A stretch of DNA of 51,914 nt from DAOTXL01 sp034434895 (GTDB lineage: Bacteria; Chloroflexota; Anaerolineae; JAAYZQ01): assembly GCA_034434895.1 (NCBI GenBank), contig DAOTYI010000043.1, positions 1 through 51,914 of the forward strand. The letters run 5' to 3'. Below, piece after piece: positions 43,501 to 51,906 of the stretch (position 1 is its first letter; each line of letters starts with the position of its first letter). The notes beneath the pieces were generated by a model. That model was not told the origin of the DNA. It worked only from the letters and a program-made list of their open reading frames with translations, and searched no databases. The position numbers and the translations under genes were made by a program.

Positions 43501-46500
43501 GGAGCTGAGGGCCTGGGACATCTCGTTCAGGACGGCCAGCTCGTTGATCCGCCGCTCCCGCTCCTGGAAGAGGGAGGCGTTCTGGAAAGCGATGGCCGCC
43601 TGGTTGGCAATCGTGGTCAGCAGGCGCAGATGGCCTTCGTCAAAGGCATCCTCCTGCTCGTAGCTCTGCACGGCCATGGCGCCGATGACCCGGCCCTCGG
43701 CGATCATCGGCACGCCCAGCCATGACCGGGCGGTGGCTCCGGCGCGGGTCAGGCCATGCTCTTCAACAAAGGCCTCGATATTGCGGCGCAGCAGCAACGG
43801 CTGGCCGGTGCGGATCAGGTAGCTGGTGAGGCCCTGGCCCAGCTTGAGGGTCAGGGGGGCTTCCCGCCGGCCGTTCTCCACGACAAAGATAATGTGGATC
43901 AGTTCCCGGTCTGCATCGTACAGGGCGATGAAAAAGCTGCGGTTGTCCAGCAGTTTGCCCACCTGGCTGTGGATCAGGGTGGACAGTTGATCGACATCCA
44001 GAGTGCCGCTGATGGCCCGGCCGATCTCGTTGATGGTCGCCAGTTCGGCCACACGGCGCTGGCTCTCCTGGAAGAGGCGGGAGTTCTGGATGGCGACGGC
44101 CAGTTGATCGGCGGCGATCTCCAGGGCAGCGGCATCCTCTTCGCTGAAGGCGTTGGGCTGATCCGCCTCTGCCTCCAGCACACCCACCACACGGCCGGCG
44201 ATCCGGATCGGCACCGACAGAGTCGCCCGCGAATCCCAGCCGGTGACCGGCAGGTTGCGCTCGTCCGCCAGGGAATCGGGACTGAGGACCGTCTTGCCGC
44301 TGGCCGCTGCCAGGCCGATGAGGCCCGTTCCCACCTTCTGGCGGTAGTTGGGCGGGATGACCGGCCAGAATTCATCGTTGGCAGCAGCCACATACAGCTC
44401 CTGCGCCGCTTCATCCACCAAAAAGACGGCCACCCGGAAATAGCCCAGGATCTGGTGCAGCGCCCTGACCGTGGTGTCCAGCACCTCCTGGAGTTCCAGT
44501 TGGGCAGCGGTGCGGCGGCCGATCTCGTTCAACAGGGAAAGGCGCACGGCTGCCTGCTGCGTGCTGGCAAACAGGCGGGCGCTCTCCAGAGCCACCGCGG
44601 CCTGGTCGGCCAGGGTGGTCAGCAGCATCTGGTCGGCCTCGGTCAGGGCATATTTGGCGGAGCTGTCGGCAGTGAGCACGCCGATCACCTGCGGACCGGC
44701 CAGGATCGGCACCAGCATCATCGAGCCGATCGGCACCGGGCCGGGGACAAAGCGGGGTTCCTGCTCCGTATCGGGGATGAGCAGAGGGGTGCGGGTGGCT
44801 GCCACATGGCCGACCAGGCCCTCACCGGGGGCAAAGCGCAGGTGGCGCATGTCCGCCAGGCTGACGCCATAGCTGGCCGTCCCGACAAATTTGCCGTCTG
44901 TCGGATCGGCCTGGAAGATGGCGCTCGATTCGCAGGGCAGCAGGCTGCACACCGCCCGGACCACGATGTTCTGGACCTGAAGGGGGTCCTGGACCTGGGT
45001 CAGGGTGCGGCCCACCTCGTTGATCAGGGCCAGGCTGTCGCCACGGTGCCGGGCATCGCTATACAGGCGGGCGTTCTCCACGGCGATGGCTGCCTGGTTG
45101 GCAAAGATGGTCAGCGCCTCCAGCGTCTGGCGTCCTGGCCGCCGCCCATCGCGGGGATCGTCCACCGAGATGATGCCCACCAACCGCCCGCCCACACCCC
45201 ACAAGGGAACCAGGAGCATGTCGTGCGGGTGCCATTGCCCCTCGTGCCACTCCTCGATTTCGGGCATCGGGGTCACGGTGTGGACCCCGGCTCCCCACTC
45301 CGCTTCCTTCTGGAAGGGGAAGAAGTAGCAGGCTCCCTGGCGGTACTCCTCCCGCAGAATCTGAAGATACCGCTCCACCGGCTGGCGGATCCGTTTCATT
45401 TCCTCAAAGGTATCCAAGGGCAGCCCGGCGGCCACGGCCCGCCGCAGCAGAGGCGGTGTCCCCTCCACAACACTGATGACGACAAGGTTAAAGCCGACCG
45501 TCTCCTGGATGGCGTAGGCGATCTCCTCCAGCGTCTCTTCCAACGGCACATCGGCGCGGAGTTTTTGCCCCACCCGCAGCAGGCCCTCCATCTGCGCCGT
45601 GCGCTGGCTGAGGGCGGTATTGAGCCGCACCTGTTCCTCAAACCGGATCGAGTTGCCGATGGCAATGGCCGCCTGGTCGGCCAGGGCGCGCACAAACTCC
45701 TGATCGTCGGCGTTAAAGGCCGCGGTCCGGGTGTGATACAGGCTGATCAGGCCCACAACCTCGCCGGCATATTGAACCTGCATGCCCCCGATTTCGGTCA
45801 CCGGCTGGGCGGTAAAGATGGGCACGATCAGCGCCGAGCAGGTGTCAGGCCGGATGCAGGCCAGGCAACCATCGCGAGGGATATTCTCCACAATGCGGGC
45901 CTGGCCGCTGTGGAGCACCTGCAGGATCAGGCTATCCCGGTCGGGGTCCAGCAGTTCCTGTTCGATGAACGCCCGTTCCTCGTCCGAATAGCCCAGGGCA
46001 GCCCGCACAGTCGGCCGCCCGGTGTTGGAGTCCAGGAGCACGACGTTGCCATGGGTGGCCCCGGTGGTGTGCAGGGCCGATTCGAGCACAACCTGGAGGA
46101 TATGATCCGACTCCAGGGTGGCGTTCAGTTCCCTGGTGGTGCGTTGGAGAGCCACCAGCTCATCCACCCGGGCCTGGAGGCGCTCATCGGTCTGCTCATA
46201 CAACCGGGCATTCTCGATCGCCACGGCTGCCTGGTTGGCCAGGGCCTGACACAGGCGCAGGTCGTCGGCCGAGAATTCACGGGCCCGACGACGCTCACAC
46301 AGCTCGGCCAGCCCCACCACCCGGTCACGGGTGACCAGCGGGACCATCAGCAGTGACTTGTGCCCGAACTGCTCCAACAGGGCCCGTTCAGCCGGATCGG
46401 CCTGGGGATCGGCGGCCTGGATCACACGGGGCTGGCGGTCGCGCAGGACCTGGGCGGTGGTCGGATATTCATCCAACGAGTAGGAGACCCCGATGTCACT

Positions 46501-49500
46501 GGTATACGGCAGGTCTGTCCATTCGGGATCGGCTGCCTCGGAGACCAGGGTGCGGACCTGGTTCCCGGTTGGGTCCCAGTCGGAAAGGGTGCAATTGGAC
46601 ACATCCAGGGCGCGGGCCATCTGGCGGGCCACCGCCCGCAGCACCTCGTTCAACTCCAGGCTGGAGGAGATGGCGGCGCTGGTCTCGTACAGGATGGCCT
46701 GCTCCCGGAGCTGGCGTTGCTGGAGTTCAAAAAGCCGGGCGTTCTCGATGGCAATGGCCGCCTGGTCGGCAAAGAGTTGCAGGGCGGCGACATCCTCTTC
46801 GTCGTAGGCCGCCACCCGGTCGCTGGCCAGCTCCAACGTGCCGACAAAGGTCTCGCCGACCTTCAATGGCAATCCGATATAGGACCGGACCGGGGTGTCG
46901 GGTTCGACCACCTTGGGCTGCACATCGGTGCGGGCCGTGGTGTCGGCGATAAGCAGGCTCTGCTGATGGCGGGCGATCCAGCCGGTGAACCCTTCGTTCA
47001 GGCGGTAGATGCCGCCGCTGCGGGCCTTGTAGCGTGGATCGCCGGCGCTGGCCCGGGTCACCAGCGCCTGTTCCCCCTCCTGCCACAGGCAGATTTCGGC
47101 AATGTAATAGTCCATCAGCTCCTTGAGACGGGCCAGGATCAGGTTCAGGGTGCGCTCCAGGTCCAGGCTGGCGCCGATCTCCCGGCTGATCTCGCCGATG
47201 GCCGACAGCATCTGCGTCCGCCGTCGCTCCTGCTGGAACAGGCGGGCGTTCTCCAGGGCGATGGCCGCCTGGTTGGCAAAGGTCTTGAGGGTGTCGAGCT
47301 CTACGGCGGTGAACTGGTGCGGTTGAGCATAATACACGGTAAACTCGCCCAGCGGTGCTTCCCGGCCACGCAGCGGGACGTCGGCCAGGGCGCGGAAGCC
47401 TTCGGCCCGCGCCAGCGGGATAAAGGCGGCCATCCGTGGGTCGGTTTCAATGTCGGTCACCACCAGCGGCTCCTCGCCAAGGAGGACCTGGGCACGGCTG
47501 TCGGGCGTGACCTCAATATTCTGGGCGCCGGCCACATATTCGTCGCTCAGGCCACGGCTCATCCGCAGGCTGACACGGCCACGCTCCAGGACAAAGATCG
47601 CAGCTTTCTGGCAGCCGGTGACCTGGATCACCGAATCTACAATGGTCTTCAACACCTCATCCGGGTCAAGGACCGAGCTGACCACCGCCGACACCTGGTT
47701 AAGGGTGGCCAGGTCGGCGGCCCGCTGCCGCTGTTCCTGGAACAGGCGGGCGTTCTCCAGAGCGATGGCGGCGTGGCTGGCCAGATGCTCCAGGAAATGC
47801 AGGTCATCCTGGTTAAAGGCACCCACCCGATCGCTTTCCAGGTGGAGGACACCGAGGACCCGGTCTTCACACTGAATGGGGACCGCGACGGCGGAGCATG
47901 TCGTCGTCGCCAGGGGGACACACTCAGGGGTGGCACTCACATCCGCCATCAGAAGAGGCTGGCCGCTGTGCGCCACCCGGCCGATCATGCCCTGGTCCGC
48001 AGGCAGGGAAGCCATCTCTGACCATTCAGCCGGCCAGAAACGGATCTCCGGCGGCTGTCCTTCGGCCCGCAGGATGGCGATGGCCCCCAGGGTGGCCTGA
48101 CAGGCCTGGGCAGCCCGCTGCAACACCAGGTTGATGGTCCGGTCATAGTCCAGGCTGGTGCCCAGTTCGTGGTCAATCTCTTCGATGGCAGCCAGCTCTT
48201 GCAGCCGCCTGTGCAACGCCTCGTCGGTCTGCTCGTACAGGCGGGCGTTCTCTACGGCGACGGTCGCCTGGTTGGCCAGCGCCTGGCAGATCTGGATCTC
48301 GTCGGCGGAGAAGGAGCGCTCGCTGCGGCGGTGAGCGGCGACGATAAAGCCGCGCGGCTGCTCCTGGACATACAACCCCACAAACAGACAGGAACGGATG
48401 CCAAGCGCCTGGAGCATGGGACGAAGCCTGGCGTCCAGGCGGGGGTCGGTGTCAACCGATTCGATGGCCACATAGCCGGTCTGACGGATCAGGGCACGCA
48501 GCCAGGGGTGCTCCAGGACGTTATAGCGGGTTCCTTGCAGGTTCGAGAGTGTGCCTTCCGGGTCGTGGAGGGCGCGGAGCACGGTCCAGCCCTGGCCCAG
48601 CCGGTCGGTTTCGTGCAGGAACACGCCGCACACATCCACGCCCAGGGCAGCCACCGTCTGTTCGGCGATGGTGGACAACACCTGCTGAGTATCCAGCGTG
48701 GCCAGGCTGCGGCCCACCTGGTAGAGGGTGTTGATCTGTCGCAGGCGGCGGTGGGTCTCCTCGTACAGATGGGCGTTCTCCAGGGCGATAGCTGCCTGGG
48801 CAGCAAAGGTGGACAGCAGGTTCAGGTCTATCTCATCAAAGGGGGTGCGGTCCTGTTTGTTGATGACTTCGAGAGCGCCGATGACGCAGTCCCGGCTAAT
48901 AAGGGGCACACACAGGATCGAGCGGGTCTCAAAACCGGTCATGGTATCCGGCGCAGCCGACCAGCGCCGGTCGGTATGCACATCGTTGACAAATTGCCCC
49001 TCTCCCGTCCGGATCACGGCCCCGGCAATCCCCTCACCAGGGGCCAGGCGCCGGCCGACCAGCGATTCACCGGCCGGGCCGAGGGCCACGCGGAAGACCA
49101 ATTCACCGGGCTCCTCCCCCAGCCGGCAGGGGCTATCCAGGAGCAGGAGTGAGCTGGCCTCGGCATTGAGGATCTCCATCGCCTTGGCCGTCACCAGATT
49201 GAGCACCGACTCCAGCTCCAGGGTGGAGGTCACGGTGCGGCCCACCTCATAGACGGTGGACAGTTGCTGGAGGCGCTGCGAAGCGTCGCGGCTGATTCTC
49301 AGTTGCCGCGCCTCCATCGAAACGAGATAGTTCACCGCAAAGGTCAGGATCAGATAAATGAGCAGATTCCAGACAGCCTGGAAGGGGAGTGATATACCCA
49401 GGAAAAGCCAGGAATAGATGGACGGCCAGGTGAAGATCAGCCATAGCCCGGCGCTGAGGGCCAGAGCCAGCCATAAGCCGAAGCGCGCCGCGACGATCCC

Positions 49501-49815
49501 GGCCAGGGCAAAGCCCAGGATGCTCCCCCAACCGGACAGATCGCCGCTGAGATAAAAAGCGGTTACACCCAACGCGACATCAAAAAGGCTAAAGGCCACA
49601 TGTTTCCACCTGCCCGGTCCAGGCCACGGCGAGATCAGGTAGGCAACCGCGTGCACCACCAGAATCCCACCCAGGGCGAGCGCCGGGAAGAATTCCTGGC
49701 GGACCAGCGCCGCGATCAGCAGCAACAGCAGGGCTGCTCGCTGGAACCAGAGCAAGGCGCGTTCGATGCGGCTTTCAAGCCAGGCCGGCAGGTTACGACC
49801 GTTCATGCCCCACAC
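40519..49815 (-). CDS. Giant hybrid histidine kinase: membrane block, 13 GAF, PAS, HisKA, HATPase, two REC
   Basis: 3098 residues. About six N-terminal helices (residues 20-165) precede thirteen consecutive GAF-type domains (about 185-2420), each ending with a variant of FANQAAIAIENARLY and joined by a short helix. A PAS domain is at about 2465-2590. DHp has His2608 (SHELRTPMTS). The GHKL domain has GTGLGLAI. Two receivers follow (about 2849-2970 and 2975-3095) with intact Asp (LDIMLPD, LDIRMPG) and Lys. GAF7 has a Cys trio (C1317, C1320, C1326); GAF8 carries an insertion. The GTG at 49815 and ATG at 49806 are possible starts, neither with a strong ribosome site. The gene follows the REC-GGDEF gene by 15 bp. 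Its ligands are unknown. Confidence 0.92.
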   Translation of the reverse strand: MWGMNGRNLPAWLESRIERALLWFQRAALLLLLIAALVRQEFFPALALGGILVVHAVAYLISPWPGPGRWKHVAFSLFDVALGVTAFYLSGDLSGWGSILGFALAGIVAARFGLWLALALSAGLWLIFTWPSIYSWLFLGISLPFQAVWNLLIYLILTFAVNYLVSMEARQLRISRDASQRLQQLSTVYEVGRTVTSTLELESVLNLVTAKAMEILNAEASSLLLLDSPCRLGEEPGELVFRVALGPAGESLVGRRLAPGEGIAGAVIRTGEGQFVNDVHTDRRWSAAPDTMTGFETRSILCVPLISRDCVIGALEVINKQDRTPFDEIDLNLLSTFAAQAAIALENAHLYEETHRRLRQINTLYQVGRSLATLDTQQVLSTIAEQTVAALGVDVCGVFLHETDRLGQGWTVLRALHDPEGTLSNLQGTRYNVLEHPWLRALIRQTGYVAIESVDTDPRLDARLRPMLQALGIRSCLFVGLYVQEQPRGFIVAAHRRSERSFSADEIQICQALANQATVAVENARLYEQTDEALHRRLQELAAIEEIDHELGTSLDYDRTINLVLQRAAQACQATLGAIAILRAEGQPPEIRFWPAEWSEMASLPADQGMIGRVAHSGQPLLMADVSATPECVPLATTTCSAVAVPIQCEDRVLGVLHLESDRVGAFNQDDLHFLEHLASHAAIALENARLFQEQRQRAADLATLNQVSAVVSSVLDPDEVLKTIVDSVIQVTGCQKAAIFVLERGRVSLRMSRGLSDEYVAGAQNIEVTPDSRAQVLLGEEPLVVTDIETDPRMAAFIPLARAEGFRALADVPLRGREAPLGEFTVYYAQPHQFTAVELDTLKTFANQAAIALENARLFQQERRRTQMLSAIGEISREIGASLDLERTLNLILARLKELMDYYIAEICLWQEGEQALVTRASAGDPRYKARSGGIYRLNEGFTGWIARHQQSLLIADTTARTDVQPKVVEPDTPVRSYIGLPLKVGETFVGTLELASDRVAAYDEEDVAALQLFADQAAIAIENARLFELQQRQLREQAILYETSAAISSSLELNEVLRAVARQMARALDVSNCTLSDWDPTGNQVRTLVSEAADPEWTDLPYTSDIGVSYSLDEYPTTAQVLRDRQPRVIQAADPQADPAERALLEQFGHKSLLMVPLVTRDRVVGLAELCERRRAREFSADDLRLCQALANQAAVAIENARLYEQTDERLQARVDELVALQRTTRELNATLESDHILQVVLESALHTTGATHGNVVLLDSNTGRPTVRAALGYSDEERAFIEQELLDPDRDSLILQVLHSGQARIVENIPRDGCLACIRPDTCSALIVPIFTAQPVTEIGGMQVQYAGEVVGLISLYHTRTAAFNADDQEFVRALADQAAIAIGNSIRFEEQVRLNTALSQRTAQMEGLLRVGQKLRADVPLEETLEEIAYAIQETVGFNLVVISVVEGTPPLLRRAVAAGLPLDTFEEMKRIRQPVERYLQILREEYRQGACYFFPFQKEAEWGAGVHTVTPMPEIEEWHEGQWHPHDMLLVPLWGVGGRLVGIISVDDPRDGRRPGRQTLEALTIFANQAAIAVENARLYSDARHRGDSLALINEVGRTLTQVQDPLQVQNIVVRAVCSLLPCESSAIFQADPTDGKFVGTASYGVSLADMRHLRFAPGEGLVGHVAATRTPLLIPDTEQEPRFVPGPVPIGSMMLVPILAGPQVIGVLTADSSAKYALTEADQMLLTTLADQAAVALESARLFASTQQAAVRLSLLNEIGRRTAAQLELQEVLDTTVRALHQILGYFRVAVFLVDEAAQELYVAAANDEFWPVIPPNYRQKVGTGLIGLAAASGKTVLSPDSLADERNLPVTGWDSRATLSVPIRIAGRVVGVLEAEADQPNAFSEEDAAALEIAADQLAVAIQNSRLFQESQRRVAELATINEIGRAISGTLDVDQLSTLIHSQVGKLLDNRSFFIALYDADRELIHIIFVVENGRREAPLTLKLGQGLTSYLIRTGQPLLLRRNIEAFVEEHGLTRAGATARSWLGVPMIAEGRVIGAMAVQSYEQEDAFDEGHLRLLTTIANQAAIAFQNASLFQERERRINELAVLNEMSQALSSTLELDQLLQTVYQQVSRLMDTTNFYIALYDEERDEITFPFVVDPEQREDWRPRKAGEGLTGRIIRTREPLLLPTGVAGIYRERGQEITAGTCRSWLGVPMIAADQVVGVIAVQSYEREYVYSQDHLKLLSTIAAQAAAAVRNAQLYGQIVNFSSELEKRVEARTRDLEQAMQELTLQRDRAEALYRITSELGASLELERVLQRALQLFADVMGVEHGTITLVDQETGHLHLRASLQRKPGLIPLNERTPLRRGFGLAGWVLEHRQPVLISDITTDPRWVTTDGQDPHIRSVVAAPLSVGGGDILGVLTLGHPQVGYFTEEHLQLVTAAGVQVAIAVNNSDLYAYITDQADQLGRMLQAQQAEAAKSRAILESIADGVLVLDHNGRVLLVNPAAEELLGFSAIALQGEHFRHMLGLGETATDRELAQALYSELRQRLETPADDPSRTQVSTVRLTAGKRVLAVTIAPLITELGGAPGLVAALRDISREAEVERLKNEFISTVSHELRTPMTSIKGYTDLLFLGMAGGLSDAQRSFLQIIKSNADRLTALVNDILDISRIETGRIRLTIEPLDLASLITQVVRAFQEQYREKGLKLEWMEVPGLPQVRGDADRVTQVLNNLLANAWQYTPSGGRVTVSLRQRDGFLQVDVADTGIGIGPDDLPRVFDRFYRADHPLVQEAGGTGLGLAIVKMFVEMLGGEIWVESELGVGSVFSFTLPLAGAKLPEAEIVHPDLIAVEPPPAVGRRPKILVVEDDRDLALLLRRHLEGEGYQVLLAGSGEDALWLAKEEQPQLITLDIMLPDQDGFAVLEQLKEHPVTSLIPVIIISVLTEADRGYALGAVDYVVKPFDEEKLLESVRRALAPHEKGEPLRLLVVDDDPDILNFLDQALSFHGYQVWTAASGREALERTPELQPDLILLDIRMPGIDGYEVIRRLKGEESTRSIPIIVITASPVDKERDRVRVLGMGAAQYVTKPLSVDMLVREIKAAIEERQPA

Positions 49816-49830
49816 TCACAGATTGGCCCT

Positions 49831-50727
49831 TTAGACCCCCTGTTGGGCACGGCGCCGGGCTTCGGCGGCTACCTCTGTGATCTCCCGGATGTCGGCAAAG
49901 GGGGCGGTGTCGTGGTGGATCAGGCCGACCGCCAGGGTCATCAGCGGCGCTTTTTGGATATCCCCCCGGCCATTCACCACCTCAATATAGCCCCGCTCCC
50001 GGTCCCGGAAGTTGTAGAAGGTCATGACCTCCTCGTTGAAACGCTGGATCAGGCGGTTTTTGATCGCGGGTGAGACCTCCGGGGAGCTGATGATGATAAA
50101 GTCGTCGCCCCCGATGTGGCCGATAAAGTCGGTGCCGGTGCCCAGTTCATCCACCACTTCGGTCAGCAACATGGCCGTGAAGCGCAGCACATCGTCGCCG
50201 GCCACAAAGCCATAGACATCGTTAAAGTCGTTGATGTGGTTGATGCCGATATAGAGCACCGACCAGCCTTTGCGGCGCATGATCTGGCGCAACTGATCCT
50301 CGATGAGCTTGCTGCTGGGCAGGCCGGTCACCGGGCTGGTCAGGCTCAGCCAGCTAGAGCGGTGCAGGGAGTTCTGCACGCGCAGCAGCAAGAGCTGGAG
50401 GTCGAACGGCTTGGTGATATAGTCGTCGGCACCCAACTCCAGCCCGGCGATCTGATCGCTGCGCTCATCCCGCTGGGTGAGGAAGATAATGGGGATGTGG
50501 CTGGTGCGCAGATTGGCGCGCAACTGACGGCAAACCTCATAGCCGTTGATGTCGGGCAGCATGATGTCCAGGATGATCAGATTGGGCAGTTTGCGGCGGC
50601 AAATCTCCAGCGCCTCCTCTCCCCGGGTGGCGACGTTGCTCTCGTAGCCCTGAGAATCAAAATAGATGCGCAGCATGTTAGAGATGTCAAAATCGTCTTC
50701 GACAATCAGCAGGCGTCCTTTGCTCAT
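49831..50727 (-). CDS. Response regulator with degenerate GGDEF domain
   Basis: 298 residues. The N-terminal receiver (VEDDFDIS, Asp in IILDIMLPDINGYE, Lys in ITKPFD) is complete. The C-terminal half is a GGDEF fold, but the signature is GGDDF. The metal-binding position that is Asp in active cyclases (DIDxFKxxND) reads G-I-N-H-I-N-D-F-N-D here. Diguanylate cyclase activity is therefore doubtful; it could bind GTP or c-di-GMP, or be a phosphorylation-dependent dimer. The ATG is at 50727. It precedes the giant kinase and probably receives its phosphate. Confidence 0.88.
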   Translation of the reverse strand: MSKGRLLIVEDDFDISNMLRIYFDSQGYESNVATRGEEALEICRRKLPNLIILDIMLPDINGYEVCRQLRANLRTSHIPIIFLTQRDERSDQIAGLELGADDYITKPFDLQLLLLRVQNSLHRSSWLSLTSPVTGLPSSKLIEDQLRQIMRRKGWSVLYIGINHINDFNDVYGFVAGDDVLRFTAMLLTEVVDELGTGTDFIGHIGGDDFIIISSPEVSPAIKNRLIQRFNEEVMTFYNFRDRERGYIEVVNGRGDIQKAPLMTLAVGLIHHDTAPFADIREITEVAAEARRRAQQGV

Positions 50728-50814
50728 CCTGTGTATCCTCCCCCTCTGTCATGTGTCCTGTTTTCGTGTGGCTGCCTGCCCCCATTGCGCGGGTCACAGG
50801 CCCGCCGAGAGCCT

Positions 50815-51906
50815 TCAGGGCAGGGAATCATGCTTTCGTGCTGCATGGGCCTTCTTTCTGGTTTCTTCGATCTGTTCATCGCTCAAGGGCTGTCCGAAAC
50901 TGCGAAACCCGGCCAGCCGAATTCCATGCCTGGCGGCCATACGGGCCATCTCCTCGACCCGTTCCAGGGAGATCTCCCGGCCCAGGCTATAGCTTTCAAA
51001 GCGGCCTTCCAGGACCAGGGCGGCAGTTTCGGCCATGCAGCCATAGGCCTGACCCGGCGGCAAGCCGAAATCAAAGCCGAAATCTACCGCACCGGGTAGC
51101 TCTACCACCCCCCCCTCGATCACCAGCAGATCGTCCCGCAGCGCAGCGACACGGCGGGAGACATTGCGCGGTCGGGCCACATCGCACACGACGGCTCCCG
51201 GCTTCAGATGTTCCGGCTCGATGATCGGTTGCAGGGAAGTCGTCACGGCCAGTACGATGTCGGCCTGGCGGATCGCGGCCAGATCGGTGGTCGCCACGGC
51301 CCGGCCACCGGCCGCTTCAATCTGGGCCTGCACCTCCTGCAAACGGTCCGGCTTGCGGCCCACCAGCAGCAGTTGGGAGACGGAACGGGCCAGGAGTCGG
51401 GAACAGGCCCGCCCGATGGAACCGTACGCGCCGACGACGGCTGCCACACACCCCGCCGGCTCAAGGTCCATCCGCCGGGCCGCTTCCAACGCAGCCTCGA
51501 TCGTCACGCTGATCGTAAAACTGTTGCCGGTCGTCACCGGGATCCTCAGGCTCCGGGCGATGGTGATCCCGCCGTCGCCGACCACGGAGGTATAAGCCCC
51601 CAACCCCAGAAGTTGAGCACCCAGCCGCTCGGCCAGCCGTCCGGTCTGGATGATCTTGTGGTATGCCACCCGCACCGGCACAGTCAGCATCCGCCTGGGG
51701 GTCAAGGGGCAGGCGATCAGCCAGCCCTCAATCTCTTTGCCGGTGGCCAGCGAGCGGATGCCGGTGATGTGAGACAGCCGGACGGGGGGGAAGAAACGGC
51801 AGAAGTAGTCAATGACGGCCGGTGGCAGCCTGCCCAATAAGGGGAACTTGCGGGCCACATCCTTTTGGGGTTCGACAGGGTGAATGATGAACGCAAAATT
51901 ATCCAT
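50815..51906 (-). CDS. Acyl-ACP reductase (AAR)-like oxidoreductase
   Basis: 363 residues. The sequence follows the layout of cyanobacterial long-chain acyl-ACP reductase: an N-terminal domain containing SHITGIRSLATGKEIEGWL and TPRRML, the TTGNSFTISV segment, an NADP-binding GAYGSIG loop (about 157-163) and C290 in YGCMAETAALVLEG. C290 aligns with the catalytic Cys of AAR (FACFAEA region), and SLGREISLERVEEM follows. Such enzymes reduce acyl-ACP or acyl-CoA to fatty aldehyde through a thioester. Proteins like this are often misnamed shikimate dehydrogenase. No aldehyde-deformylating oxygenase is near. The ATG at 51906 is only 9 bp from the window edge, so its site and promoter cannot be seen. 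The gap to the next gene is 87 bp. Confidence 0.75.
   Translation of the reverse strand: MDNFAFIIHPVEPQKDVARKFPLLGRLPPAVIDYFCRFFPPVRLSHITGIRSLATGKEIEGWLIACPLTPRRMLTVPVRVAYHKIIQTGRLAERLGAQLLGLGAYTSVVGDGGITIARSLRIPVTTGNSFTISVTIEAALEAARRMDLEPAGCVAAVVGAYGSIGRACSRLLARSVSQLLLVGRKPDRLQEVQAQIEAAGGRAVATTDLAAIRQADIVLAVTTSLQPIIEPEHLKPGAVVCDVARPRNVSRRVAALRDDLLVIEGGVVELPGAVDFGFDFGLPPGQAYGCMAETAALVLEGRFESYSLGREISLERVEEMARMAARHGIRLAGFRSFGQPLSDEQIEETRKKAHAARKHDSLP

Noticed and set aside
43756..46356. 866-codon plus-strand open frame opposite the giant kinase
   Set aside because: It is a shadow of the repeated GAF coding sequence. Similar long antisense frames occur along the whole kinase gene, and none has a start context or domain.
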